Shown here: piece after piece, positions 10,776 through 20,394 of the stretch
How the letters are laid out: every line of letters starts with the position of its first letter
How positions within the stretch are numbered: the stretch's first letter is position 1
Origin: Arion vulgaris
Taxonomy: Eukaryota > Mollusca > Gastropoda > Stylommatophora > Arionidae
Direction of reading: 5' to 3'
NCBI GenBank assembly: GCA_020796225.1
Contig: CM036756.1
Location: 54,156,616 to 54,220,615 of the forward strand
DNA length: 64,000 nucleotides
Position numbers and translations under genes: made by a program
Notes under the pieces: generated by a model
What the model was told of the DNA's origin: nothing
Database searches by the model: none
What the model saw: only the letters and a program-made list of their open reading frames with translations

Positions 10776-10899
10776 TATATCACAATTAGAATGATAACAT
10801 GGCCAAAAAAGAACGATCGAGGGAGAGAGAGAGAGAGAGATACCAAGTAAAAAAATCAGGGTTTCCTGGAGTTCAGTCACGTATCTTGTGAACATCGAT

Positions 10900-10995
10900 A
10901 ATGTTTTGAGTAGCTAGATTCGAACCACGAACATTCCACGGCACCTTATCCCTAGCGCAAAGTTTTAACAACTTTGCCGACCACTTAGTTTTGCT
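10900..10995 (-). mobile_element. tRNA-like SINE head fragment
   Basis: On the minus strand CTAAGTGGTCGGCAAAGTTG is followed ~45 bases later by a B-box GGTTCGAATCT (around 10918 on the plus strand). This is the A-box/B-box layout of the tRNA-like SINE heads, without an identifiable body. Confidence 0.5.
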
Positions 10996-11529
10996 GTTTC
11001 CATATTTTACTTCCGTAACATTTCTAGTTGTATATTCTTCATTCTCTCAATTCCCTTCAGATATTATTCTCATAATAGATCAGTTTTGTAACGTTTCTTG
11101 TAATGTCATGTAGAACATTTTGTCCTGATTAGTCCTGTGTATATTATTATTGATTTCATATTTAGATTCCATGAAATCTAATATAGTTCTGTCATATTAA
11201 TACTGGTATTACTTCGAGTGCACTGTTTAATTAACTGTAACAATATAATAACATCCACTTGTACTCAACAACCAATGCAAGCTTGACTACCCTTAAGCTT
11301 TTCACACTCGGTTGTCACTTGTTTATTGTATTTCTCTAGTTAGGAAATAGAGAGCGAGAGAGAAAAAGCTGTGCTTAACTGACAATTACGCACTTACTAA
11401 ATGACAGGATGACAGCAAAGATAAGGTGATTCTGTTTTACAAATATCAAGATTGGGAAACAATTTTTGCAGCAAACGATTACATTTTCATTCTGTTGGAG
11501 TTCACGCTCTCCAAATAAAAGAATGTTAC
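10996..11529. other. No recognisable feature
   Basis: AT-rich sequence with no tandem repetition, LINE motif or SINE landmark seen. Confidence 0.6.
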
Positions 11530-11857
11530 ACCGAGACAATAAAATGCAGCTTTCAACAGACATCGATAAATAAATAGGGCTTCTTACAGACACTGAGACA
11601 TGAATAGAGTTTGTCTACAGACACCGAGACATAAATAGAGCATGTCTTCAGACACCGAGACACAAAAATGCAGCTTTCAACAGACATCGATAAATAAATC
11701 GGGCTTCTTACAGACACTGAGACATGAATAGAGTTTGTCTACAGACACCGAGACATAAATAGAGCATGTCTATAGACAGCGAGACATAAATAGAGCATGT
11801 CTTCAGACACCGAGACATAAATAGAGCATGTCTTCAGACACCGAGACGTGAAAAGAT
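11530..11857. repeat. Two-level tandem array: ~32-bp monomers in a ~124-bp higher-order unit
   Basis: Monomers built on CAGACACCGAGACATAAATA recur at about 32 bp. A larger block beginning AAAATGCAGCTTTCAACAGA occurs at 11541 and again at 11665, including the divergent GGGCTTCTTA monomer, so a four-monomer block was duplicated as a whole. Confidence 0.9.
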
Positions 11858-12439
11858 TCTACAAGTCCTTATATAAGCTTCCAACTTTCAGGTTACCTGT
11901 GCATGTAAGATATCGTAACACAAATGGTTGTACATTGAACACTGTCCTATAAATCAGTCGATGGTGCGTGATAAACACCCAGTTATAATCTACTGGTAGA
12001 AATGTCTTTTTATCATTGTCAGAACATTGTAATTATCCAAATGAAAGTTATAATCATTTATGTCTTCGCTAGCTTGCGATATTGAATACTTCTATTCAAA
12101 TAATGACAACCATGTCACGCAACACGCACTAGTATGAAGGACTATTTGAATTTATTTGTAAAAAAGAAGGGTGTAGTTTAGCGAAAAAAGCTACATTTGC
12201 GCAGCAGTGAACGTCTTCTCGTATTTAGTCAATGCTTCTGTAGACATCATTGAGACTGCAACGTTATAGTGAAAGGGAAACCGAACAAAAATGTAAAGCG
12301 AAATTAGGATGCTCTCCGCCGAAAGTCACATATGTCGAAGCTTTGATGTAAATTTATCGCACCGTAATTTACGTTCAATGTTTAAAATCACAAAATTTGG
12401 AAGACCCAAAAACGACATAGAGGAGAACAGTAGAATAAT
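11858..12439. other. No recognisable feature
   Basis: AT-rich sequence; no supported gene or repeat. Confidence 0.6.
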
Positions 12440-12705
12440 CTATCTATCTATTCTCTAATCCTGTTTGTCTTTCAGCGTCAGGTCGAAAAATAAGACATCT
12501 GGAGCGAGCCTTTCTGTGCACCTTGTTTTTCTTTCTCTTCTCCAATCTTGATTTGCATCACAGCTTCAGGATAAGAAGAGTTTTCTAGCACGGGCTTTGT
12601 GTGTGCTTCATTAATAGTGTCTTTCGTCGCCTCTGTTATCTCTGAGGTCTACCTTTTGTGCGGCTGGTCTTTAGCTTTGTAACAAAATCTGAACAATAAC
12701 TGAAA
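12440..12705 (-). mobile_element. LF3 LINE 3' end fragment
   Basis: Plus-strand landmarks TCAGGATAAGAAGAGTTTTC, GTCGCCTCTGTTATCTCTGA and GGTCTTTAGCTTTGTAAC align with 18425-18530, the 3' part of the LF3 ORF2. Truncated just before the SS1 SINE. Confidence 0.65.
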
Positions 12706-12714
12706 GAAATGAAT

Positions 12715-12980
12715 CACGGATGGAACAGGGTCTGTGCGTTCGTTCTTTACGACCAATTTTAATCACTCTTTGTGATATGTTTAATCTCTGCCAAGAACGT
12801 GTAGACGTTGCACATTGGTTTGGTAGGCACCTAAACACATAGACTTCTACACGTTTAGGACACAAGCATCCGATTTCAGCCAAACCTCCTTAGTCGCCTC
12901 TTACGACATGCGTGGCAGGTAACAGTGGTCTATTCTTTACACCCAAATTTGGGCCCCGGCAACCACTCGGGCGAGTAATA
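12715..12980 (-). mobile_element. SINE SS1 copy
   Basis: In its own orientation it starts near CGAGTGGTTGCCGGGGCCC (12950s), carries the core GCATGTCGTAAGAGGCGACT (plus-strand reverse complement at 12895-12914), an ATCGGATGC motif and the block around ACACGTTCTTGGCAGAGA. The 27505-27760 copy is collinear and ends in a (GAA)n tail. The core is shared with the otherwise different SS2 family. Confidence 0.8.
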
Positions 12981-13404
12981 TTTGTAAATGTCATCCTTAT
13001 TTTTAGATGTGATGTCTTAGTTTCAGCATCATAGTCACTAGATTAACACTTTTAAAATAATGATAAGCTACATATTTCAATGAACCTTAGCTAGTGAATA
13101 GGAAGAACACGCTTCCCACGTTATATTCAGTCTCACATGAATCACATATAACAATCTAGTTAACACGTGACGCAAGCTCGAATTGACACGATTCAACAAC
13201 CAGACCAATAGTTCGCGACATAATCACAATCTATTATTAAAATTTATAGAGATTTCGAAAAAATGTTAAAAACTTCGGGCAACATACCCCTAATGGTAAT
13301 AAGTCAGCTTGGAAACCGTGTAGTTGGCACTTGGACTGATCCGTATTCTGGGCAGGGTAGGTTTACTACGCGTATTTGATAAAGATTTTAGTAACCTTGC
13401 TCTT
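12981..13404. other. No recognisable feature
   Basis: AT-rich, unique-looking; nothing supported. Confidence 0.6.
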
Positions 13405-13439
13405 TAGACGTGTAGAATATCTCTAAATTTGGACAATGT

Positions 13440-13572
13440 ATACCTGTGCGGCGGGGGACACTGATAATAAAGAAAGCAAACCTTCACTCAAAAATGAGCC
13501 AGAAGCGCCATACATGGCGCCCTGACTGCGCCTGAATTTATAGCGGGCGAACGCAGAAGAAGAAGAAGATAC
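13440..13572 (+). mobile_element. SG dispersed repeat copy with (GAA)n tail
   Basis: Reads AAAGCAAACCTTCACTCAAA, GCGCCATACATGGCGCC, CCTGAATTTATAGCGGGCGA and ends in AGAAGAAGAAGAAG. Matches 36755-36850 and the opposite-strand copies at 10380, 57800 and 63700. The trinucleotide tail suggests retroposition. Confidence 0.65.
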
Positions 13573-13734
13573 GTATAAGTATACAATAATCAGTTGAACA
13601 CAGTCAAAATTACGTGACTGAGATCTACTAAGTAGCTAGATAGTCGGTGCTACTAAAGATTAAAGATAGTCGGGCTCAATAAGATTAGCTTTCTCATATA
13701 ACGTTAAACTAATTATAAATATTTCCTTGTTTGG

Positions 13735-14090
13735 TATTGTACAATCATTTTTATACATTTTTTTATGTTGTACAATAATTTTTACACTTTTTTTTTAACT
13801 GTTGTACAATCATTTTTATACTTTTTTGCTATTGTAGTACAATCATTTTTATACATTTTTTATGTTGTACAATCATTTTTATACTTTTTTTTTACTGTTG
13901 TACAATCCTTTTTATACTTTTTACTTACTTTTTCCTAATCATTTTATACTTTATTTTTATTGTTGTAAATCATTTTTATACTTTTTAAAAATGTTTGTAC
14001 AATCAGTTTTATACTTTTTTTTTTACTGTTGTACAATCATTTTTATAACTGTTTTGGAAAAATATTGTACAATCATTTTTAGATTTTCTT
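13735..14090. repeat. Imperfect T-rich tandem array, ~35-bp unit
   Basis: Repeats of TTGTACAATCATTTTTATAC followed by 7-10 T and ACTG, with variable T-run lengths. The long phenylalanine-rich frame at 13862-14152 is the translation of this repeat, not a membrane protein. Confidence 0.9.
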
Positions 14091-14321
14091 TTCAATTTTC
14101 TATTTGTCTTGCACATTTTCCTGTAGAGAAGAAGGCAGACTGTTATAGCTAACATGAGAGCACACTAAGTGTGACATCTTCTACTTCAGACACACTTTTT
14201 CTTTGACAGCGTTTCGTACTTATTCTCTTTCTTTAGCTTTAGGCCATGTTTTAGAGATCGTCTTAAGTGAAATTGCATCTTAAAGCGAACACAGACACAT
14301 ACATATGCTATATATATGTAT

Positions 14322-14560
14322 CATCATCAGGTGCTGTGCCGGCTAGCGTAGGCGATCATGGATCTCCACAAATCTCTGTCTCGATTGTTTGCAATCATCT
14401 CAGATGTTCACGCTCTTCCGTGCCATGAAGTCAGGCTATTAAAAAATATCTTCTCTCTGTCTTCGTCTGTCTCCTCGATTTTACCGGCTGTTACAATGTG
14501 TTCTAAACCTCCCTTTCTCACCACATGTCCAAAAAGGATGACTACCTCTTTCTTATATTG
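14322..14560 (-). mobile_element. LF5 LINE 3' end, left arm of a palindrome
   Basis: Minus-strand LF5 C-terminus, with its CAT/GAT tail on the left (CATCATCAGG at 14322). Landmarks GGCGATCATGGATCTCCACA, TCAGATGTTCACGCTCTTCC and CGATTTTACCGGCTGTTACA match the other copies. It is followed ~60 bp later by a second copy in the opposite orientation. Confidence 0.85.
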
Positions 14561-14604
14561 ATGATAAGATTTTGGTGTGTCTTATATATATATATACACA
14601 CATC

Positions 14605-14840
14605 AGAGGCAGTTATCATTTTTCCGACATGTGATGAGAAAAGAAGGTTTAGAACACATTGTAACAATCGGTAAAAATCGAGGGGAGACGAGACAGGAAG
14701 ACAGAGAGAGAAAATGTTGGATAGCTTGACTCATGGCACGGAAAAGTGTCCAACGTCTGAGATGATAGCAAGCACCAGAGACAGTGGTTTGAGGAGATCC
14801 ATGATCGTCTACGCCAGCCGGCACAGCACATGATGATATA
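14605..14840 (+). mobile_element. LF5 LINE 3' end, right arm of a palindrome
   Basis: Plus strand reads QLSFFRHVMRKEGLEHIVT near 14610, then a DREKMLDSLTHG stretch, then RSMIVYASRHST and a stop at ~14832, next to GATGATATATAT. This is the best-preserved LF5 C-terminus here. Its head faces the head of the minus-strand copy at 14322-14560. Confidence 0.85.
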
Positions 14841-14862
14841 TATATATATATATATATGATAC
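14836..14862. repeat. (TA)n microsatellite
   Basis: About 12 TA units directly after the GATGA tail of the LF5 element, plausibly grown from that tail. A shorter TA run also sits at 14583-14595 in the palindrome spacer. Confidence 0.95.
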
Positions 14863-15120
14863 CAGATATATATGCAATACAGTCAATAACAAAGATTTAT
14901 AAATATAATAAACAAATGTATATATTTCACAAACACACTGAAACACAATCATGCATACGATACATGCATTAAGTCATTCGTCCTTCTAAAATGATATACT
15001 AGCTCGCAGTATTATTTCAGATAACGCAAAGTCAGTATACTGGTTACTTCAGTATATATTGCAGTAAAAATACGCCCTTCTGTAAAAATAAAATTACGGA
15101 CTGAAAGGGTAACGGCAAGC

Positions 15121-15407
15121 AATGGCGAAACACATGAAAACAAAGTACTTTAGTTTTACAATATACATAAACAATAACAATACACAGAAACGTTTCGACC
15201 AAAAGGCCTTTATCAAGCAAAGGATACAAGAGAAGTGAAGAATGTCACTTTTCACACAGCACACAACATGTAGAATCAAATAATAAGTTCCTAACGGCTC
15301 TAAAATGAAAATCTGTGTATTGTCGAAACATTGCTGTGTAGTGTTATTGTTATTGTATTTTGTAAAACTTTGTAGTACTTTGTTTTTATGTGTTTCGTCA
15401 TTGCTAC
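15121..15407. repeat. Inverted repeat, ~80-95 bp arms
   Basis: The reverse complement of 15121-15199 (AAACACATGAAAACAAAGTA and CAATAACAATACACAGAAAC) matches 15312-15403 (TGTGTATTG... TGTTATTGTTATTGTATTTT... ACTTTGTTTTTATGTGTTTC). The left arm continues into AACGTTTCGACCAAAAGGCC TTTATCAA. I associate that motif with ends of some retroelements (possibly Penelope-like), but I cannot verify this. Confidence 0.6.
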
Positions 15408-15525
15408 ATAGTTTTACTGTAGTCTTTCCTTATATTGACGGCATTGCTACATAGTTTTACTGTAGTCTTTCCTTATATCGTCGTCATTGCTACATAGTTT
15501 TACTGCAGTCTTCCCTTATATTGAT
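15395..15525. repeat. Tandem repeat, ~51-bp unit, ~2.6 copies
   Basis: CATTGCTACATAGTTTTACT followed by GYAGTCTTYCCTTATAT occurs three times at ~51-bp spacing (about 15400, 15443 and 15485 onward). Confidence 0.9.
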
Positions 15526-15727
15526 AATATTAAGGCAAGCAGAAAGACAGTAAAAATAAAGGAACTCTTTTTTCATACCTCGAGACATATTGGGTAAAAC
15601 GGTGTTAGACACGTATTTGTCATTGACCGTCGGCACACGAAGGGTGATATTGTCAGCATCACACCAACCATCTTTACTTCCAGGTACTTTTCCTGGTACA
15701 CAATTTAGTCTGGTTGATCTGATTGAC

Positions 15728-15862
15728 AAGACAGAATATATATGCAACAGAATATAAGACAGAATATATATGCAACAGAATACAAGACAGAATATATATA
15801 CAACAGAATACAAGACAGAATATATATGCAATAGAATACAAGACAGAATATATATGCAACAC
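15728..15862. repeat. Tandem array, 28-bp unit, ~5 copies
   Basis: AAGACAGAATATATATGCAA followed by CAGAATAC repeats at 28 bp with T/C and G/A variants. The cysteine/isoleucine-rich minus-strand frames crossing this region are periodic translations. Confidence 0.95.
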
Positions 15863-16277
15863 CCACTTTTACATACAGCGCACGTGAGCTCACACAGCAC
15901 ACGCACACTAATACCTGCTTTAATAATAGCCGTCCATAGCAAGCGATGATGACAAAAATCTCAGACGTGTACTGTTGCACCTCTCTGGTGTGTGCGGAGG
16001 TGACTGTAGAGTCCAATCCTAGAACAGAATCCCCGACCACAGGTGGGGCATACATGATCAAGGTTAGACATGTGCGTGTTGTGTGCTCTGTCTTTTCGCG
16101 CTGCTCGTTTTCTCTGTGACTCAACAATACGATGATTCTCAGCTATTCGGGTTCCTCTTTGTTGTTACAGCGCCACATTTGGCGATCTTGCGCAAGGATT
16201 CCCAGCACGTATTGTCTATATCGAAGCATTTCAGAGACACTTTAAGAGTGTCTTTAAAGCGTTTTTCTGTCCACCAG

Positions 16278-16802
16278 CTAAACGTCTGCCCCTTCAAGCT
16301 CGCCATACATCAACTGTTTTGGGATGCGTTTATCAGACATTCGAGCAACGTGACCGATCCATCTCAGTTGGGCCTTCTGCAACAGGGTGTTGACGCTTGG
16401 GATCTTTGCTCTTGTGAGGACTTCGCTGTCTGGAATTTTGTCCTGCCAGTTTATTTTTAGTATTCTGCGTAGACAGCTTGTGTGGAAATGGTTTAATTTT
16501 CTTGCGTGTCTGCTATACACTGTCCATGTCTCGCTTGCGTACAGCAGCGTTGTTAGCACTATGGCCTGGTAAACTTTCAGCTTTGTGACTATGCTTATCC
16601 CCTTCCGCTCCCACACAGTGACACGTAACCTTCCGAACGCAGCACTGGCTTTGGATATCCTATTGTGGACCTCAGAATCTATGTTTGCCGATCTGGATAG
16701 GAGGCTGCCAAGATAAGCAAAGTTGTCCGTTGACTGGAGACGCTGGTGTTTAATGTTGATGACTGGATCGTAATACTGTTCTCTAGGGGCGGGCTGGAAC
16801 AT
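16278..16802 (-). pseudogene. LF2 ORF2 thumb and C-terminal region
   Basis: A 174-codon open segment beginning near FQPAPREQYYDP. It includes FAYLGSLLS (the conserved F-x-YLG motif after the palm), VYQAIVLTTLLYASETWTVY (LINE YxSETW block), LRRILKINWQDKIPD, and LRWIGHVARMSDKRIPK. These are the standard ordered landmarks of LINE ORF2 C-termini. It is not a stand-alone gene, because the start methionine is incidental. Confidence 0.88.
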
Positions 16803-17012
16803 GACCTCTTTTTTTTGGTGTTAATGGTGAGGCCAAACCTATCACAGGCCATTGAGAACTTGTCCATGTAAGTCGCATTTCTTCCTCAGAGTTGGTAGCG
16901 AGGGCACAGTCATCAGCAAACAACAGGTTTGAGATAGTTGATTCTTTTACCTTGGTGGAGGATTTTAACCTCCGAAGATTGAATAGGTTACCGTCTGTCC
17001 TGTATCTAATCT

Positions 17013-17351
17013 TTACCCCATGTTCGTCGCCTTCCCAAAGACATCCGTGAGCATGGCAGCAAACATCATGCTGAAGAGTGTTGGGGCCAGTACACAGCCC
17101 TGTTTGACGCCGTTGGTGACATGGAAGGCTTCCGACAGCTCTCCTTCGTCAAGTACACGTGCCATCATGCCCTCGTGAAACTGTTGGACGATCTTGATGA
17201 ATTTCCTTGGGCATCCAAATTTTTCCATGATCTTCCATAGACCCTCCCTGTTAACCGTGTCGAAAGCCTTTGTCAGATCGACAAAGACCATATAGAGGTT
17301 ACGGTGCTGCTCTTGGCATTTCTCCTGTAGTTGGCGAGCAGCAAATATCAT
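17013..17351 (-). pseudogene. LF2 reverse transcriptase core (motifs A and B)
   Basis: This 112-codon open segment holds motif A (VDLTKAFDTV, near 17290-17260), a GLWKIMEKFGCP segment, and motif B (NGVKQGCVLAP, near 17120-17086). It ends at TNMG and stop. The next bases continue the family in another frame (GVKIRYRTDGN), so the stop is due to a single-base frameshift at ~17015. Motif C, FADD, is intact in a different frame at 16921-16910. Upstream, the family continues in a shifted frame beyond 17351. Confidence 0.88.
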
Positions 17352-17597
17352 GTCTGCTGTTCCACGACCTGCTCTGAAGCCACATTGGGTCTCAGGGAGT
17401 AAGTCCTGTTCCAGGTGATCGATTAATCGATTGAGGAGGACTCTGGCCAGTATTTTGCCAGCGATTGACAGGAGGGAGATCCCCTGTGGTTATCGCAGGC
17501 CTGGCGGTTTCCTTTCCGCTTGTACAGGTGGACAATAGTGGCATCCTTTAATTCCTGTGGCACACGTTCGTTGACCTGCTTTAATACACACACTGAT

Positions 17598-17715
17598 ATA
17601 CAACACAGACATATATAACACATTTATTTATATAATATACTGTTATATAGAAATATACAACACACACATATATAACACATTTATTTATACTATATACTGT
17701 TATATAGAAATATAC
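17598..17715. repeat. Direct repeat, ~58 bp, two copies
   Basis: ATACAACACA...ATATATAACACATTTATTTA followed by TACTGTTATATAGAAATATA occurs twice (about 17598-17655 and 17656-17713), adjacent to the truncated 5' end of LF2. Confidence 0.85.
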
Positions 17716-17869
17716 AACCTTCATACAAGTTGAACATGTAAAAGAACACGTGAGCGTTAAAACTCTAAAAGAGAAAGCTAGAAAGCTTCTTCACGGACAA
17801 AATTAATTCAACATTAAAAAATAATTCCTACAAAGTTGCACCCCTCTCAGAATGGTATAGGAAACCACC

Positions 17870-17969
17870 AATGTTACGGAGTTAGTGCTCTGCCACTGAG
17901 ATCTTCCTCCTGTGTAAGACATATTTGGAGTAACTGGTTATTCACCGACATGTAATGATGGTAGTTTCA

Positions 17970-18012
<43 letters not shown>

Positions 18013-18015
18013 TGT
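17870..18015 (+). mobile_element. SINE SH copy with (CAAT)n tail
   Basis: GTTACGGAGTTAGTGCTCTG, CCACTGAGATCTTCC, GTGTAAGA and a GTAATGATGGTAG-like end precede a run of about nine CAAT units (17973-18011). The copy at 56280-56410 has the same order and the same ATCA-type tail. Confidence 0.65.
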
Positions 18016-18024
18016 TGTTGTTTG

Positions 18025-18185
18025 TTTGTGTTTGTTCTTTACGACTAAATTTGATCATTCTTATTGTGATGTATAATAGATCTTTGCCAAGAACGACTAT
18101 ACGTTGCACCAACAGTTCTTAGTTCCACACTACATGTGTATAGTACCATACAAGTGTAGGGCAGGTTTTCCGAATTTTGACCTCA
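18025..18185 (-). mobile_element. SINE SS1 fragment
   Basis: GTTCTTTACGACTAAATTTG, ATCTTTGCCAAGAACG and ACGTTGCACC match 12735-12815 and 27525-27595. The fragment lacks the conserved core, and ATCAATCA repeats follow. Confidence 0.6.
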
Positions 18186-18379
18186 ATCAATCAATATCAA
18201 TCACATATTCACATTTATAAAACAAAACAAGCGTGTATGTATATACATTACAAACAAATCAAATTCTTCTTCTTCTCATACTTTTGTTCTCTATAGTATA
18301 ACCATTTATATCGACCACGTTTTATGATTTGAATTATTGAGAGTTAGAACAATGCGCTACCAACCAGTGTATAGGATCT

Positions 18380-19770
18380 TCATCTTTTCTTTCTTCTTTT
18401 TCTAATCATGTTTTTCCTCACATCATCAAGATAAGAAGAGACTTCTAGAACGAGCTTTTTTGTATGTTTGTCGTCATCTTTGTTATCTCTGAGATCCACC
18501 TTTTACATGGACTGCCTTTTGCTTTGTAACCAATGTATCGGAGTAACATTGCTCTTTGAGGCGCACTGTCTGTAAGTAATCTGCATATGTGGCGGAGCCA
18601 TTTAATTTGTTGTTTCGTGATAAAGTTCTGTACTGACGTTGCACCATCCATTTTCCTGATGTCTTCATTTCTAAACCGATACTCCCATCATTCTGCGTAG
18701 ACACTTCATCTCTGTCGTGGCTTGTTTTATTATATCATTTGATGACAGCGTCCGGGTTTGACACTGATATCATAATTTGGGGAGAAATATTGAGTTGAAC
18801 AACGCAATTGTAGTGTTCATGGTGACAAGCTTGCATTTCAAAATGTATCGCCATTTGTCCCATTTTGATGTACTTTATTGCATCCATGTTGAATTTCGTT
18901 AGTCATTCTTAGATTTGCTGAAAAAAATGATCCCTAAGCCTTTGACCTGTTGAAATAAGCGTTTGTTGATGGTGATATTGGTAGCGTTTTTGTTTCAGTT
19001 TCAGTTGGGAATATCTTCATTGCACTCCGTACATGTCCATATGTGCTCCGATTTCTTTCGAAATATCTCCAACAGTGTCCAGCGACTGACCGTACCAGTT
19101 CGATTTTGATTGATGAGCCTACTCACGTACCTGTTATGCTGTTCTTTTCTTGCTACTCCAATCTTCAAACCCAGCTCCCGCAATCTAGTAGTTGACGTGG
19201 AGTGGTTTAAATGAAAATCTTCTTTGCGGCCTCACTATATGAGGGCGTTCAAAATATCAGCTCTATCCATTTGGCTGGCCCTCTGATGATTGGTAGCGTT
19301 TTCTTCTCTAGCCAATTTCATTACTTCAGTTTGTTGATATTTCTTCTCATATTGTATTCATTGAATGTTAAATGAAATTTGTTAATGTATTGCTGTAGCT
19401 GTTCCTCTGTTGTTGCTATGATTGTCCGATGGTCTGCAAAAAGATATTAATTTAATAAGAGTTCCAAAAGATTGTTCCCTTTACTAGTGTTGGCTATTTT
19501 ACAGATTTTATCAATATATGTGATGAACAGCAGCGGTGATAGTATGCATCCTTATCTTACTCTTGATCCTACGTGGAACATTTCTGATAGACCTGTGTCT
19601 GTTCTAACCGTAAGATGGCTGTTTGTATAGAGACTATTGCAGATTAATTAAGCGGTCATTAACTATAGAGGTTGACAATACTTTCCACAACTTGTTTCTA
19701 TCTACGCCGTCGAACGCGTTTTCCTGGTCCACGAAGTGTATGTGTTTGTGAGATTCGACAGTCAGTTTAT
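18380..19770 (-). mobile_element. LF3 LINE ORF2 remnant with dead RT
   Basis: Minus-strand order from 19760: motif A FVDQENAFDGVDRNKLWKVL (19741-19690), motif B region with a stop in place of the expected Q before GCILSP (~19547), motif C reading FADH instead of FADD (19440-19425), a thumb segment (MRELGLKIGVARKEQHNRYV, 19183 onward), the CLRRMMG block (~18700), then ITKQQIKWLRHICRLLTDSA and AMLLRYIGYKAKG (18600-18500). Many stops and frameshifts: an old copy. Confidence 0.82.
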
Positions 19771-19840
19771 AGTGAAATCTCGATATATTTACGTTTTTCA
19801 GTCAAACACATACATTATTTCCAAAAACGGTCCAAAAGCG

Positions 19841-20081
19841 AAGGATTGACTTATTTATTTATTTATTTTTTTAATTCGATCCAGAAGCACTTGACCTTTC
19901 AGCTCTTCGGTTTCTGGGCCATGGACATCGAACCATTCGGTTCGGTGCCACGAACACCATTTATCTGGAAAACCTGTGGCGTTTCTGCCAGCCCGCGGAA
20001 TAGAACCGCACTCACATGGGGCTTGTCACCCGTCGTCCAACGCGCTACAAACATGCTGGGCAGGCGGGCAAAGATTGACTT
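19841..20081 (-). mobile_element. SINE SP copy with target-site duplication
   Basis: A minus-strand, poly(A)-type SINE (T-rich at 19860-19877 on the plus strand) of ~215 bp. It is flanked by AAGGATTGACTT (19841-19852) and AAAGATTGACTT (20070-20081), an 11/12 target-site duplication. In its own orientation it begins with a tRNA-like head (GCCTGCCCAGCATG... B-box-like GGTTCTATTCCGCGGG). The body contains ACCGAACCGAATGG and GAGCTGAAAGGTCAAGTGCT. The same family is at 48781-48986. Confidence 0.85.
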
Positions 20082-20084
20082 CAT

Positions 20085-20262
20085 TGGATCGAGTTTTCTC
20101 ATATGGCTCTTTCCCTGTCTGCAGTAATGGCATGCGATCTGCCGAGAGCATTGCACAACTCCGTAGCTTCGGCAACAATCCTAGGATCTCATGAAAATTG
20201 CACATGTGTTCGAACCCACAAACTTCAGTACGACAGGCAAACGGCTTAACCACTTCACCACA
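20085..20262 (-). mobile_element. SINE SA copy whose head feeds a tandem array
   Basis: In its own orientation: head AAGTGGTTAAGCCGTTTGCC TGTCGT, then B-box GGTTCGAACAC (~20206-20216), GCAATTTTCATGAGATCCTA, GGATTGTTGCCGAAGCTACG and GTTGTGCAATGCTCTCGG. The 5' edge of the head continues into the 23-bp and 52-bp arrays to its right. Confidence 0.8.
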
Positions 20263-20394
20263 CACGGCTTAACCACTTCACCACACACGGCTTAACCACT
20301 TCACCACACACGGCTTAACCACTTCACCACACACGGCTTAACCACTTCACCACACACGGCTTAACCACTTCACCACACACGGCTTAACCACTTC
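20241..20394 (-). repeat. 23-bp tandem array from the SA SINE head, ~7 copies
   Basis: Exact 23-bp repeats (plus strand ACGGCTTAACCACTTCACCA CAC) starting inside the SINE head at 20241. On the SINE strand each copy is GTGTGGTGAAGTGGTTAAGC CGT, the D-arm/A-box portion of the tRNA-like head. Confidence 0.92.

Larger units (their letters stand above)
15925..17592 (-). mobile_element. LF2 LINE, 5'-truncated, ORF2 3' half plus 3' UTR
   Basis: The best-preserved retroelement in the window. Read on the minus strand it starts near 17590 with a segment containing VPQELKDATIVHLYKRKG, continues through reverse transcriptase motifs A, B and C, the thumb/C-terminal LINE region, and a 3' UTR ending at ~15925. 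That terminus is shared with 3204-3318. At least two frameshifts (around 17470 and 17015) and stops break the ORF. The endonuclease domain and 5' end are absent. The clade is probably RTE-like, by resemblance only. Confidence 0.88.
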
